A stretch of DNA of 58,146 nt from Planctomycetota bacterium (GTDB lineage: Bacteria; Planctomycetota; UBA1135; UBA2386): the NCBI GenBank assembly GCA_025459175.1, contig JALORC010000029.1, forward strand, positions 1 to 58,146, in the 5' to 3' direction. The notes beneath the pieces are model-generated. The model saw nothing but the letters and a program-made list of their open reading frames with translations. It did not search any database and was not told the origin of the DNA. The position numbers and the translations under genes are program-made. Below, one piece after another: positions 17,041 through 26,052 of the stretch (position 1 is its first letter; each line of letters starts with the position of its first letter).

Positions 17041-17391
17041 ATGTCGACGGCCGCGTTGCCGAACACCCTGGGCCCCGCAGAACGCGCCGCAATGGCGGAG
17101 TTGGTGGCATTCCTGCGCGAGCGTTTCGGTGTCCGCTGCAGCGATCTGCGGTTGTTCGGTTCCCGAGCCCGCGGCGAGGGTCACGCCGAGTCGGACCTCG
17201 ACATCCTGGTGGTGATCGACGGCATGACCAACGCGGAACGGCAGCAGATCTGGGACTTCTCGGGTCGCCTGTTCGTGCAGCACGAGGTGCCGGTCAGCAC
17301 GTTCACGCTGACCGATGGCCGGTGGCGCGAACTCCAGGCGCAGGGACGGCTGATCGCTCGCGAAATCGCGCGCGACGGGATCCCGTTGTGA
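17041..17391 (+). CDS. MntA-type nucleotidyltransferase antitoxin
   Basis: A 116-residue minimal nucleotidyltransferase of the MNT class. The signature G-S-x10-D-x-D is exact (G40-S41 ... D52-x-D54 within LFGSRARGEGHAESDLDIL). In characterised MNT-HEPN pairs this enzyme adds AMP to the HEPN toxin and silences it. Its stop overlaps the GTG start of the HEPN gene by 4 bases. The intact catalytic residues argue for a working antitoxin. Confidence 0.92.
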   Translation: MSTAALPNTLGPAERAAMAELVAFLRERFGVRCSDLRLFGSRARGEGHAESDLDILVVIDGMTNAERQQIWDFSGRLFVQHEVPVSTFTLTDGRWRELQAQGRLIAREIARDGIPL

Positions 17392-17798
17392 CCGACGAGG
17401 CCAAGATCGCTGTCGCCGAGGCGCTCGAACGGGCTGCGGAAGCGGCGCGCGCCGCGGAGCAACTGCTCGCCGTCGGCCTGCACCGGGACGCGGTTTCACG
17501 GGCCTACTACGCGGCCTTCCATGTCGTCCAGGCTGCCTTGCGCGCTCGCGGGTTGGAGGTCCGCACGCACGGCGGTGCGTTCCAGTTGTTCCATCGCGAG
17601 TTCGTGAAGACAGGTCTCGCTACCCGAGTCCCTGGCTGGCAACTGGCCGGGTTGCAGAGGTCGCGTGAGATGGCTGATTACGACTCGTCGACGACCTTCA
17701 CCGCCGACGAAGTGCGCACGTTGCTCGGCATCGTCGGCGCGTTCACGGCCGACGTGACGGCCATGCTCGACCGCGAAGGATTCCTCGGCAAGGCCTGA
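17388..17798 (+). CDS. HEPN-domain toxin (HepT-type ribonuclease)
   Basis: A 136-residue all-helical HEPN protein, the partner of the MNT gene. The R-x4-6-H catalytic motif is present as R38-AYYAAF-H45; the tyrosines within it (Y40, Y41) are in the region that is AMPylated in known HepT proteins. Start is GTG 17388, overlapping the antitoxin stop. The C-terminus contains the DYDSSTTFTADEV segment usual for this family. It ends 10 bases before the convergent nadV stop. Confidence 0.92.
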   Translation: MTDEAKIAVAEALERAAEAARAAEQLLAVGLHRDAVSRAYYAAFHVVQAALRARGLEVRTHGGAFQLFHREFVKTGLATRVPGWQLAGLQRSREMADYDSSTTFTADEVRTLLGIVGAFTADVTAMLDREGFLGKA

Positions 17799-17807
17799 GT
17801 CGGTCGC

Positions 17808-19316
17808 TCAGCGTGCGACCACCGGCTGCGCGGCGGTCTCCCGCAGCTCGCGCTCGACGATCGCGCGGATCTCGCCGAGCGTCTGCTTGTGCAGCAGCTC
17901 GCCGTTCTCGAACACCGGCCGCAGCAGGTTGGCGGCCGACTGCTCCTCCTGCCGCGTCACCGGGAAGCGCGCCTGCAGCCGGCCGTCGGCCCCGCGGTGC
18001 ACCGCCAGCAGACCGCGGTGGCTGTTCTTCTTGGCGTCGGTGCGCGGCTGCTTCCAGATCTCGCGGTCCTCACCGTTCACGGTGCAGAAGGTCGCCTTCA
18101 TCGCGAAGCCGAACGTGTCGCGGGTCACGTGCTGGTAGGTGTAGCTGCCGATGCCGAGCACCACATTGCACGACGCGAAGCCCTTCGCCGCGAGGCCGCC
18201 GAGGATCGCCTGCTGGCGTTCGAGCGTGATCGAGTCGCCGTAGATCGCGCCGATGTGCGGGTCGAGCACCTTGTGCCCGGTCGCGGTCGTGGTGCCGCCG
18301 AACATGCCCCACAGCAGTTCGATCAGGCCGCGGTGCTCGGGGCTGCCGGCCTTGGCCGCGGGGTCGCCGACCAGGATCGCGACCGGATCGCCGCTGTCGG
18401 GGCGGATCACCAGCTTGCCGTTCCGCGCCAGGATCTCGGGCTTCAGCTGCGGCAGCAGTTCGGTGACGACGCGGAAGAAGTCCCACGTGTCGCTGACCAC
18501 GCTGACGATGCCGGTCGGGTAGACCTTGGTCAGCAGCCGGCGGTAGGTCTCGAGTTCGGTCGCCTTGCCACCGGCGCACATCACCGCGTGCTCGGTCGCC
18601 GGCACGCTGCCGCCGATCATCTCCTTCGTGCAGTCGGCGCCGTAGTACTGCTCGAGGAAGTCGATCGCCGGGATCGTGTCGGTGCCGGTGAACGACAGCA
18701 GGTGGCCGGCGCCGCTCATGCACGCGGCCTCGATGCCGAACATGCCGCGGAACGAGAAGTCGTGGCCCTGCCACGGCACGAACTCGCGCGGGGCACCGGT
18801 GCGCACCGCGAACTCCTCGAACACGCGCCGGTAGCGGTTGGCGAGCGTCGCCGACGTGCAAGGGCCCCAGACCACCGCGCTCATCATCGTCTCGATGAAG
18901 TTGGTCAGCCACGCGAAGCGCGGGTCGGTGTTCTCGATCGTGTGGGTCGGCACCTGCATCGGCACCCGCGTGCCCTCGGGCAGCGCCTTGATGCGCAGCG
19001 GCAGGTAGCCGAGGTCGTGCAGTTGTTCGACGTGGTCGACCGGGACCGCGCCCGCACCCAGCGAGTGGTCGAGGCGGCGGCGGTAGGCGGCGACCGCCTG
19101 CGCCTTCGGCAGCGCGAAGAACGTCTCGGTGAAGCGCTTCTGCAGGTACTCGATGACGAAGTACTGCAGCCCGAAGAACACCACGTGATCGATCTCCGGC
19201 AGGCGCGAGCCGCGCGGCGTGAAGTTCGAGTAGACCAGCGAGGTGCCGTCCGGGAACTGCCGGCGGTGGTCGGTCTTGTAGAAGTCGGTCAGGACGAGGG
19301 CCGGGATGTTGTTCAT
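17808..19316 (-). CDS. nadV: Nicotinamide phosphoribosyltransferase
   Basis: Condenses nicotinamide with PRPP to give nicotinamide mononucleotide, the first step of one-route NAD salvage. At 502 residues it is the full length of the NAMPT/NadV family. Recognisable blocks are the N-terminal LTDFYKTDH, the substrate loops SFRGMFG and SFTGTDT, the conserved histidine in SVPATEH (H243, the autophosphorylated residue in human NAMPT), and IRPDSGDP. The start is ATG 19316, overlapping the prs stop (ATGA). It is the last gene of an operon with the PRPP synthetase that makes its second substrate and the NrtR regulator. Confidence 0.96.
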   Translation of the reverse strand: MNNIPALVLTDFYKTDHRRQFPDGTSLVYSNFTPRGSRLPEIDHVVFFGLQYFVIEYLQKRFTETFFALPKAQAVAAYRRRLDHSLGAGAVPVDHVEQLHDLGYLPLRIKALPEGTRVPMQVPTHTIENTDPRFAWLTNFIETMMSAVVWGPCTSATLANRYRRVFEEFAVRTGAPREFVPWQGHDFSFRGMFGIEAACMSGAGHLLSFTGTDTIPAIDFLEQYYGADCTKEMIGGSVPATEHAVMCAGGKATELETYRRLLTKVYPTGIVSVVSDTWDFFRVVTELLPQLKPEILARNGKLVIRPDSGDPVAILVGDPAAKAGSPEHRGLIELLWGMFGGTTTATGHKVLDPHIGAIYGDSITLERQQAILGGLAAKGFASCNVVLGIGSYTYQHVTRDTFGFAMKATFCTVNGEDREIWKQPRTDAKKNSHRGLLAVHRGADGRLQARFPVTRQEEQSAANLLRPVFENGELLHKQTLGEIRAIVERELRETAAQPVVAR

Positions 19317-20173
19317 CGAGAGATTTCCACGGACTGCAGGGGAATGATCCGGAGACGGTCGTGGCTGTGGCCGCTGCGGAAGGAATCGGTGGCGCCGATG
19401 GTGGTGAAGGTGGTGGCGAGCTCGTCGAGCCCGCGGCTGTGTATGCCGTGTGTGGTCCACAGGTGCAGCGGCAGCGGGCCGTAGCTCGTGCGCAGCGCCT
19501 GCGCGACCCCGAGGAACGTGCCGCCGCCGTCGCAGATGTCGTCGACGATGACGACCAGCGGGTCCTGGCCGAGCTCGCGCGGGCTGCTGCCCTGGTCGAC
19601 GGTGAAGCCCTGCAGCTTGCCGGTGTGCGGATCGCGCACCTTCAGACAGTGCACGACGCCGATCGGGTGATCCGGGCGCTGCAGCGCCGCGGCGGCGGCA
19701 CCGGTGCGCGCGATCGCGCCTTTGTCCGGCGCCACGAACCAGCACGGTTGGCCCGGCCGCGAACGCGTGGCGGCGAGGAACCGTTCGAGCCACGGCATCG
19801 CCAGCACGTTCTGCAGCGTGCAGCCGTGCGCCGCGAACGCCGCCATCGCCGCCGGCGAGTGGGCGTCGACGGTCGCGAACTCGCGCACGCCGGTGCTCGC
19901 CAGCAGCCGGGCCAGCACGTCGATCGCGATCGGATCGCCGGCCACGGCGACGCGGTCCTGGCGCGCGTACGGCAGGTACGGGATGCAGACCTGCTGCACC
20001 TCGGCGCGCACGGCGCCGAGATACATGACCAGGGCCAGCAGGTCGTCGCTGTTCTGCACCCGCGCCAGCAGCTTGCTCGGGGCCGTGGGCCCGGTCGCGC
20101 GCACACCGACCTCGCCGCCGGGGTAGCGCCACACCGAGCGCACGGTGTCGTCGAACAGTCGGAAGTCGTTCAT
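19313..20173 (-). CDS. prs: Ribose-phosphate pyrophosphokinase (PRPP synthetase), short form
   Basis: Makes PRPP from ribose 5-phosphate and ATP, which the adjacent nadV product consumes. The PRPP-binding loop VIVDDICDGGGTF and the N-terminal QVCIPYLPYARQDRV segment identify the family. At 286 residues it is about 25-30 shorter than housekeeping Prs, as is usual for copies tied to NAD-salvage operons. It overlaps nadV by 4 bases. Its own ATG at 20173 overlaps the stop of nrtR by one base (TGA at 20173-20175). Confidence 0.93.
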   Translation of the reverse strand: MNDFRLFDDTVRSVWRYPGGEVGVRATGPTAPSKLLARVQNSDDLLALVMYLGAVRAEVQQVCIPYLPYARQDRVAVAGDPIAIDVLARLLASTGVREFATVDAHSPAAMAAFAAHGCTLQNVLAMPWLERFLAATRSRPGQPCWFVAPDKGAIARTGAAAAALQRPDHPIGVVHCLKVRDPHTGKLQGFTVDQGSSPRELGQDPLVVIVDDICDGGGTFLGVAQALRTSYGPLPLHLWTTHGIHSRGLDELATTFTTIGATDSFRSGHSHDRLRIIPLQSVEISR

Positions 20174-20901
20174 CAGCGGTGGCCGCCGTGCGGCGTGGGG
20201 TTGCGGAAGCGGTAGAGCGCCGCCGGGCGGTGAGCGACCCCGGCCCGGAGCTTGCCGGTCGGGACCAGCAGGCCGGAAGCCAACAATCGGCGGCGGAAGG
20301 AGTCCTTGTTGAGTTCGCGCCCGAGCACCGCCTGGTGCACCTCGAGCAGGTCGAGCAGTGTGAAGTGCTTCGGCAGCAGCTCGAAGCCGACCGGCGCGTA
20401 GTCGATCTTGCCGCGCAGCCGCTGCACCGTGGTGCCGAGGATCTCGGCGTGGTCGAACGCCAGCCGCACCGGGCGGCCGTGTTCGTCGAGCGCCTGCGCC
20501 GGGCCGCCTTCGGTGTCCGGCCAGTCGACCGCGAGCTGGCGCAGTGCGAGCGGGCGGCCGGCGATGGCCGGCAACAGCACCTGGTCGGGCACCAGCGCGT
20601 AGTGGGCGACGGTGACCACCCGGCCGCGCGGGTCGCGCCCGATCTCACCGAAGGTGTACAGCTGCTCGACGAACACGTTGCGCAGGCCGCACTTCTGCTG
20701 CAGCACGCGATTCGCGGTCGCCGCCAGCGAGTCGCCGATGTGCACGAAGCCGCCCGGCAGTGCGTCGGTGCCGGCGAACGGCGGCTCGGTCCGGCGCAGC
20801 AACAGCGCGTGCAGGGCGCCCGCGTGCAGCGTCAGCAGGGCGATGTCGACCGCGAGGTGTGGGTGCGGGTGGCGGTCGAGCTCGTCGATGCTCTCTTCCA
20901 T
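20173..20901 (-). CDS. nrtR: NrtR-type transcriptional regulator of NAD metabolism
   Basis: A 242-residue regulator with an N-terminal Nudix fold and a C-terminal winged helix (about 160-235), the NrtR architecture, which senses ADP-ribose. The Nudix box (GGFVHIGDSLAATANRVLQQ) has lost the catalytic REUxEE core: NRVLQQ stands where ReLxEE is expected. It is thus probably a sensor only, as known for NrtR. It heads the nrtR-prs-nadV operon. A promoter and an operator-like palindrome lie immediately before its ATG at 20901 with no ribosome-binding site, suggesting a leaderless, autoregulated message. Confidence 0.92.
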   Translation of the reverse strand: MEESIDELDRHPHPHLAVDIALLTLHAGALHALLLRRTEPPFAGTDALPGGFVHIGDSLAATANRVLQQKCGLRNVFVEQLYTFGEIGRDPRGRVVTVAHYALVPDQVLLPAIAGRPLALRQLAVDWPDTEGGPAQALDEHGRPVRLAFDHAEILGTTVQRLRGKIDYAPVGFELLPKHFTLLDLLEVHQAVLGRELNKDSFRRRLLASGLLVPTGKLRAGVAHRPAALYRFRNPTPHGGHR

Positions 20902-20905
20902 GCAA

Positions 20906-20920
20906 TTAGCATATATCTAG
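20906..20920 (-). promoter_or_regulatory. Imperfect palindrome, candidate NrtR operator
   Basis: Read on the minus strand, CTAGATATATGCTAA is an imperfect inverted repeat (TAG and CTA arms around an AT-rich core). It is strikingly AT-rich for this genome and lies 5 bases from the nrtR start. NrtR sites in other bacteria are AT-rich palindromes placed over the promoter of the operon. Confidence 0.5.
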
Positions 20921-20936
20921 GCCGCTGGTGAGGCAA
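20908..20936 (-). promoter_or_regulatory. Sigma-70-type promoter of nrtR-prs-nadV, probably leaderless
   Basis: On the minus strand, TTGCCT (20931-20936) and TATGCT (20908-20913) are separated by exactly 17 bases. Six bases follow the -10 box before the ATG, so transcription would begin at or next to the A of the start codon. The -10 box overlaps the candidate operator. Confidence 0.5.
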
Positions 20937-21073
20937 GGGCAGCCATGGGGATCTTCCCGGCGGGGGCGTTGGCGCGGCCGGGACGGCGGCGGTGGCGTAG
21001 GATGCGTCACTCGCTGCCGACCGGTCCCCGCCTGCCATCGGCTCGACCCCGCGTGATCCCGCCGCAACCGACG

Positions 21074-22822
21074 ATGAAAACGACGTGCTTCGTGTTCGCT
21101 CTGCTGTCGCCGCTGGCCGTGGCCCAGAACTGCTTCGACACCGCGCCCGTCGGCAGCTTCCTCGGCAGCGCCTCGGACGTCATCTATCCGCCGCGACCGA
21201 TCGGCTTCGCGTTCCCGCTCGGCGGCACCACCTACGCCGACATCGGTGTCTCGGACCACGGCCTGGTGTTCCTGTCGAACGGCGGTGTGCCGCCGCCGCC
21301 GCTCGCCGTGCCGTTCGTCTGGACGCCGTCGCTGGCCAACTTCGGCAGCGGCCGGCCGATCCTCGCCGCGCTGTGGACGGACATGATCCCGGACCCCGCG
21401 GCGGGGCCCACCGCGGGGGTCTACGTCGACAGCAACGCGACCAGGTGTCGCATCGAGTGGCGCGACATGGTCAATGCCGGCTTCGGCGCTCGGTTCAACC
21501 TCGCGCTGACGCTGTTCGCGAACGGCAATCTGCGGTTCGACTACGACCCGGCGGTGACCAACGAGTCGTTCTTCGGCGGCGTGTCCGCGCACGGCATCGT
21601 CGGCGTCACCGCCGGCGGTGCGCTCGGCGCGCCGGTGGATCTCTCCGCCGGCGGCACCAGCGTCGGCACCACCGTGTTCGAGAACTGGACCGTGCCCGAC
21701 ACCTTCGACCTCGCGGACCGCAGTCTGTTGCTGGTGCCGAACGGCGCGGGCTGGACCTACAGCCTGCTGACCACCGGCTGTGCGAGTGCGACCGATTACG
21801 GGGCCGGCTGTGGGGTCGGCGGCGCGGACTCGGTCTACGAGAGCTTCGCACCGAGCTCGTTCGATCTGGCCGGAACGACGATTCGCTGGGTCCGCACCGC
21901 GGACGGTTACCGGGTGCAGAACGGCGTCGGTACGTACGTGGCGCCGGGCCCGACGGCGGCGCCGGTCGCCCCCGGCCAGGTGGACGGTCAGCAACAGTTC
22001 GCGCTGTCGCTGCCGATGCCGATCCCCGGGGGCACGACCACGTTGCTGAACATCACCACGAAGGGACAGGTCGAGCTGCGCGGCACTCCGCAGGCCATCG
22101 ACTTCACGCCCTCGGTGAACGAGCTGCTGGACTGGCCGAACACCGCGTTCCATTGCTGGCACGACTTCGATCGGTCGCGCAGCGTCGCCAGTCGGATCGT
22201 GTTCGAGGAAGTGGGCGGCTTCGCCTACGCGACCTGGAGCGCGGTGCCGAGTTTCGGCTTGGTGGCGCCGAACACCGTGCAGTGGCAGTTCGATCTCGGC
22301 ACCGGCGACGTCACGCTGGTGGTGGTGACGGCCCTCGGGATGGTCAACCCGGCGATTGCGAACAACACGGTGGTCGGGTTCTCGATCGGCGGCGTGTCGT
22401 CGGATCCCGGGGCCACCAACCTCGGTGCGATCGGGACGCCGGTCGTCGTCGAGGACCAGGTCGCGCCGCTGCGACTCACCACCACCGGGCTGCCGCGGCT
22501 CGGCAGCAACCAGTTCGCGTTCCAGCTGTCCGCCGTCCCGCCGCTGGTCCCGGTCGCGTTCCTGTTCTTCGGCGACACGGTGCTCGACCCGGGCAGCCCG
22601 CTCGACGCGTTCGGCATGACCGGCTGCGCGGCGTGGACCAACGGCAACCTCGGCTCGGTCGCGCTGCCGGTGATCGTCGACACCGCTCGCTTCTCGCTGC
22701 CGATCCCGAGCAACCCGGGGCTGGTCGGCCTCACCTTCTCGACCATGGGCGTGGCGTTCTCGCTGCGCACGCCGCGCAACCTGATCTCGTCGAACGGCAC
22801 CCGCGTCGCGCTCGGCTTCTGA
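21074..22822 (+). CDS. Large exported protein of unknown function
   Basis: A 582-residue exported protein; start ATG 21074 with a short signal peptide (MKTTCFVFALLSPLAVA, then QNCF). Two beta-rich halves follow. Residues about 25-220 resemble one copy of a nidogen-like/adhesion-type sandwich (FLSNGGVPP, TNESFFGGVSAHGIVGV). Residues 250-470 look like a second, related copy (ELLDWPNTAFHCWHDF, TLVVVTALG). The C-terminal 110 residues form a strand-rich module ending LTFSTMGVAFSLRTP, of the sort shared by many planctomycete exported proteins. No catalytic residues are seen. It is divergent from nrtR. Confidence 0.75.
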   Translation: MKTTCFVFALLSPLAVAQNCFDTAPVGSFLGSASDVIYPPRPIGFAFPLGGTTYADIGVSDHGLVFLSNGGVPPPPLAVPFVWTPSLANFGSGRPILAALWTDMIPDPAAGPTAGVYVDSNATRCRIEWRDMVNAGFGARFNLALTLFANGNLRFDYDPAVTNESFFGGVSAHGIVGVTAGGALGAPVDLSAGGTSVGTTVFENWTVPDTFDLADRSLLLVPNGAGWTYSLLTTGCASATDYGAGCGVGGADSVYESFAPSSFDLAGTTIRWVRTADGYRVQNGVGTYVAPGPTAAPVAPGQVDGQQQFALSLPMPIPGGTTTLLNITTKGQVELRGTPQAIDFTPSVNELLDWPNTAFHCWHDFDRSRSVASRIVFEEVGGFAYATWSAVPSFGLVAPNTVQWQFDLGTGDVTLVVVTALGMVNPAIANNTVVGFSIGGVSSDPGATNLGAIGTPVVVEDQVAPLRLTTTGLPRLGSNQFAFQLSAVPPLVPVAFLFFGDTVLDPGSPLDAFGMTGCAAWTNGNLGSVALPVIVDTARFSLPIPSNPGLVGLTFSTMGVAFSLRTPRNLISSNGTRVALGF

Positions 22823-22982
22823 CACGTTCTTGCCCGGGGTGCCACCGGCGTGAGCCCCGTTGCATCGCGATTGCAGAGGGGGCGGTGCCGGGGCGCCCGT
22901 CGATTTTTTGCGGCGCGGCGTCCAGGCGCCGTCCGGCCCACCCTTCATCCGCCGGGGCCGCACGGCTAGTCTGTTCGCCCCC

Positions 22983-23504
22983 ATGACCGAGCCCAAGAAG
23001 GTGCTGGCGACGTTCCTCGTGAACGGCGAGCCGCACGAAGTGGCGTTCGCGCCGCACAAGACCCTGCTGGAGGTGCTCCGCGAGGAGATGGCACTGACCG
23101 GCACCAAACACGGCTGCGAACTCGGCGAGTGCGGCACCTGCACCGTGCAGGTCGACGGCACGCCGATCCTCAGCTGTCTGTGCCTCGCGGTCGACGCGGT
23201 CGGCAAGGACGTGCAGACCGTCGAAGGGTTGGCCAAGGGCAGCGAACTCACGCCGCTGCAGCACTGCATGGCCGACCTCGGCGCGGCGCAGTGCGGCTAC
23301 TGCACGCCGGGCGTGCTGATGGCGGCGGACGCGCTGCTGCGCTGCAATCCGAAGCCGTCGCGCGACGAGATCAAGCAGGCGCTGGCGGGCAACCTGTGCC
23401 GCTGCACCGGCTACCTGAAGATCTTCGAGGCCGTCGAACTGGCGGCCGCACGCATGCGCGGTGAACAGGCCGAGCCGAGCAAGGAGTCGATCTATGGTTC
23501 TTGA
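22983..23504 (+). CDS. [2Fe-2S] subunit of a molybdenum hydroxylase (xanthine oxidase family)
   Basis: A 173-residue electron-transfer subunit. The N-terminal plant-type ferredoxin domain binds one [2Fe-2S] cluster (C-x4-C-x2-C in GCELGECGTC, fourth Cys in PILSC). The C-terminal helical domain binds the second (CGYC and CRC in NLCRCTGY). It passes electrons between the molybdopterin and FAD subunits encoded next. Its last codons overlap the large-subunit start at 23494. The N-terminal length and order of genes match the HcrC-A-B type cluster, although HcrC position varies between species. Confidence 0.95.
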   Translation: MTEPKKVLATFLVNGEPHEVAFAPHKTLLEVLREEMALTGTKHGCELGECGTCTVQVDGTPILSCLCLAVDAVGKDVQTVEGLAKGSELTPLQHCMADLGAAQCGYCTPGVLMAADALLRCNPKPSRDEIKQALAGNLCRCTGYLKIFEAVELAAARMRGEQAEPSKESIYGS

Positions 23505-26034
23505 CGACCCGACCGTGCGTCCGGCGCAGGGCAAGACCGAGTCGCCCTGGCAGCACGACAAGAAGAAAGAGGACATGCAGTTCATCGGCAAGACGACCCG
23601 CAAGGTCGACGCGCGCAGCAAGGTCAGCGGGCTGCAGCGGTTCGCCGACGACCTGTCGATGCCGCGCATGCTGCACATGAAGCTGCTGCGCAGCACCCAC
23701 GCGCACGCGGAGATCGTGTCGATCGACGTCAGCAGGGCCGCGGCGCTGAACGGCGTGAAGGGCATCCTCACCGGCAAGGACCTGCCGATCCCGTTCGGCA
23801 TCCTGCCGGTCAGCCAGGACGAGCACGCGCTGTGCCTCGACAAGGTGCGCTTCGTCGGCGACCCGGTGGTCGCGATCGCGGCGACCGAGGAGGAGATCGC
23901 GTGGGACGCGTGTCGCCTGGTCGACGTGCAGTACCGCGAGCTGCAGACGATCGGCGGTGTGCACGAGGCGGCGGCGACCGACGAGCCGCGGCTGCACGAC
24001 TACGGCGTGCGCGGCAACATCCACCGGCTCGAGAACCTCGAGTTCGGTGACCTCGCCGCTGGCTTCGCCAAGGCCGACCACGTGCGCGAGGACACGTTCT
24101 TCTTCGAGGGCAACACGCACCTGCCGATGGAGCAGCACGCGTCGTTGGCGCACTTCGACAAGGACGGCAAGTTGACGATCTGGTCGTCGACGCAGACGCC
24201 GCACTACCTGCACCGGGCGCTCGCGCGCGTGCTGCACCCGTTGCCGGCACACCACATCCGCGTCATCGCGACGCCGAACGGCGGCGGCTTCGGCGGCAAG
24301 AGCGATCCGTTCAACCACGAGGTGGCCGCCGCCAAGATGGCGATGCTGACCGGGCGGCCGGTCAAGGTCGCGCTGACGCGCGAGGAAGTGTTCCACTGCC
24401 ATCGCGGCCGACACCCGGTGCTGATGCGCAGCAAGGTCGGCGTCACCAAGACCGGCCGCATCCTGTCGATGGACTTCCAGGCCTACCTCGACGGTGGCGC
24501 CTACGGCAGCTACGGCACCGCGAGCACGTTCTATACGGGTGCGCTGCAGACGGTGACCTACCCGGTCGAGAACTACCACTTCCGCGGCGCGCGCTTCTTC
24601 ACCTGCAAGGCGCCGTGCGGCCCCAAGCGCGGCCACGGCACCGTGCAGCCGCGCTTCGCGGTCGAGGTGCAGCTCGACAAGATCGCCTGCGACCTCGGTC
24701 TCGATCCGGCCGAGCTGCGGTTGCAGAACCTGGCGCCGCGCGAGTCGCTGACCGCGAACTTCCTGCGCATCGGTTCGATGGGCCTCGGCACCTGCATCCA
24801 GAAGGTCGTCGACGGCTCGGGCTGGAAGACGCGACGCGGCAAGAAGGAAGTGACCAAGGACGGTCGCATCCGCGGCCTCGGCCTCGCCTGCAGCAGCTAC
24901 CTGTCGGGTGCCGGCCTGCCGATCTACTGGAACGGCCTGCCGCACTCGGGCGTGCAGCTGAAGTTCGACCGCAGCGGCCTCGTCACCGCGTTCTGCGGCA
25001 GCACCGACATCGGCCAGGGCAGCGACAGCGTGCTCGGCTGGATCATCGGCGAAGTGCTCGGCATCGACCCGCTGGGCATCAAGGTGGTCACCGGCGACAC
25101 CGACCTGACGCCGGTCGACCTCGGCAGCTACAGCTCGCGCGTCACGCTGATGACCGGCAACGCGGCGATGCAGGCGGCCGAACGCGCGCGCGATCTGCTG
25201 CAGAAGGGCGTCAGCGAGAAGCTCGGGGTGCCGGCCGGGCGGCTGGTGTTCGCCGACTCGCGCGTGTTCGACGCCGAGGACCCGAAGAAGGGCATGACGT
25301 TCCAGGAAGCGATCATCGTCACCGAGGCGCGCTTCGGCACCATCGGCACCGTCGGCAGCTACACGCCGCCGGCGTCGGCGGCGAAGTTCCGCGGCGGCGG
25401 CGTCGGCCCGAGCCCGAGCTACAGCTATTCGGCGACCGTCGTCGAGGTCGAGGTCGATCCGGACACCGGCATCTACCGGGTGCCGAAGGTCTGGATGGCG
25501 CACGACATCGGCCGCGCGCTCAACGCCACCGTGGCGATGGGGCAGATCGAGGGCTCGGTCTACATGGGCCTCGGCGAGGCGATGATGGAGGAGAGTGCCT
25601 ACCGCGATCGCACCCACAAGGGCAACCGCGTGTTCCTGCACAAGATCCCGTCGATGCTCGAGTACAAGAGCCCGAGCGCGCTCGAGATGCCGGAAGTGGT
25701 GACCTACGTGGTCGAGGACCACGACAAGAACGGCCCGTTCGGCGCCAAGGAAGTCGGCCAGGGGCCGCTGCTGCCGATCATGCCGGCGGTCGCCAACGCG
25801 GTGTTCGACGCGGTCGGTGTGCGCGTCGACGAGAACCCGATCTCGTTCGAGAAGGTGTTCATGGCACTGCAGGCGAAGAAGGAAGGCAAGGAGGGCCGCT
25901 ACGGGCCGAGCACCGGCGCCGATGGTGTGCCCGCGGTCGACTTCGGCGATTCGCTGAAGATCAAGACGCCGTGGCAGGGTGGCGACGGCACGGCGTGGAA
26001 CGAACCCAAGCGCGAGAAGAAGGCCGCCAAGTAG
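23494..26034 (+). CDS. Molybdopterin-binding catalytic subunit of a molybdenum hydroxylase, HcrA-like
   Basis: The 846-residue large subunit holds the molybdenum cofactor and active site. Family landmarks are the FADDL substrate channel segment near the N-terminus, GGGFGGK (dithiolene/oxo region), GSTDIGQGSD with the conserved Gln, and the C-terminal GPFGAKEVGQGP. In xanthine dehydrogenase and relatives the last block ends in a catalytic Glu (GVGE); here that position is Gln756, with Glu753 three residues before. The start is ATG 23494 after AAGGAG. The FAD subunit with a 4Fe-4S insert makes a 4-hydroxybenzoyl-CoA reductase-like enzyme the best analogy, but the substrate is unproven and no aromatic-pathway genes are adjacent. 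Confidence 0.92.
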   Translation: MVLDDPTVRPAQGKTESPWQHDKKKEDMQFIGKTTRKVDARSKVSGLQRFADDLSMPRMLHMKLLRSTHAHAEIVSIDVSRAAALNGVKGILTGKDLPIPFGILPVSQDEHALCLDKVRFVGDPVVAIAATEEEIAWDACRLVDVQYRELQTIGGVHEAAATDEPRLHDYGVRGNIHRLENLEFGDLAAGFAKADHVREDTFFFEGNTHLPMEQHASLAHFDKDGKLTIWSSTQTPHYLHRALARVLHPLPAHHIRVIATPNGGGFGGKSDPFNHEVAAAKMAMLTGRPVKVALTREEVFHCHRGRHPVLMRSKVGVTKTGRILSMDFQAYLDGGAYGSYGTASTFYTGALQTVTYPVENYHFRGARFFTCKAPCGPKRGHGTVQPRFAVEVQLDKIACDLGLDPAELRLQNLAPRESLTANFLRIGSMGLGTCIQKVVDGSGWKTRRGKKEVTKDGRIRGLGLACSSYLSGAGLPIYWNGLPHSGVQLKFDRSGLVTAFCGSTDIGQGSDSVLGWIIGEVLGIDPLGIKVVTGDTDLTPVDLGSYSSRVTLMTGNAAMQAAERARDLLQKGVSEKLGVPAGRLVFADSRVFDAEDPKKGMTFQEAIIVTEARFGTIGTVGSYTPPASAAKFRGGGVGPSPSYSYSATVVEVEVDPDTGIYRVPKVWMAHDIGRALNATVAMGQIEGSVYMGLGEAMMEESAYRDRTHKGNRVFLHKIPSMLEYKSPSALEMPEVVTYVVEDHDKNGPFGAKEVGQGPLLPIMPAVANAVFDAVGVRVDENPISFEKVFMALQAKKEGKEGRYGPSTGADGVPAVDFGDSLKIKTPWQGGDGTAWNEPKREKKAAK

Positions 26035-26052
26035 GAAGCGAGGAACCCGACC

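Noticed and set aside
22823..22914. GC-rich stretch followed by six Ts as a possible terminator after the exported-protein gene
   Set aside because: The arms do not pair into a convincing stem before the T run.
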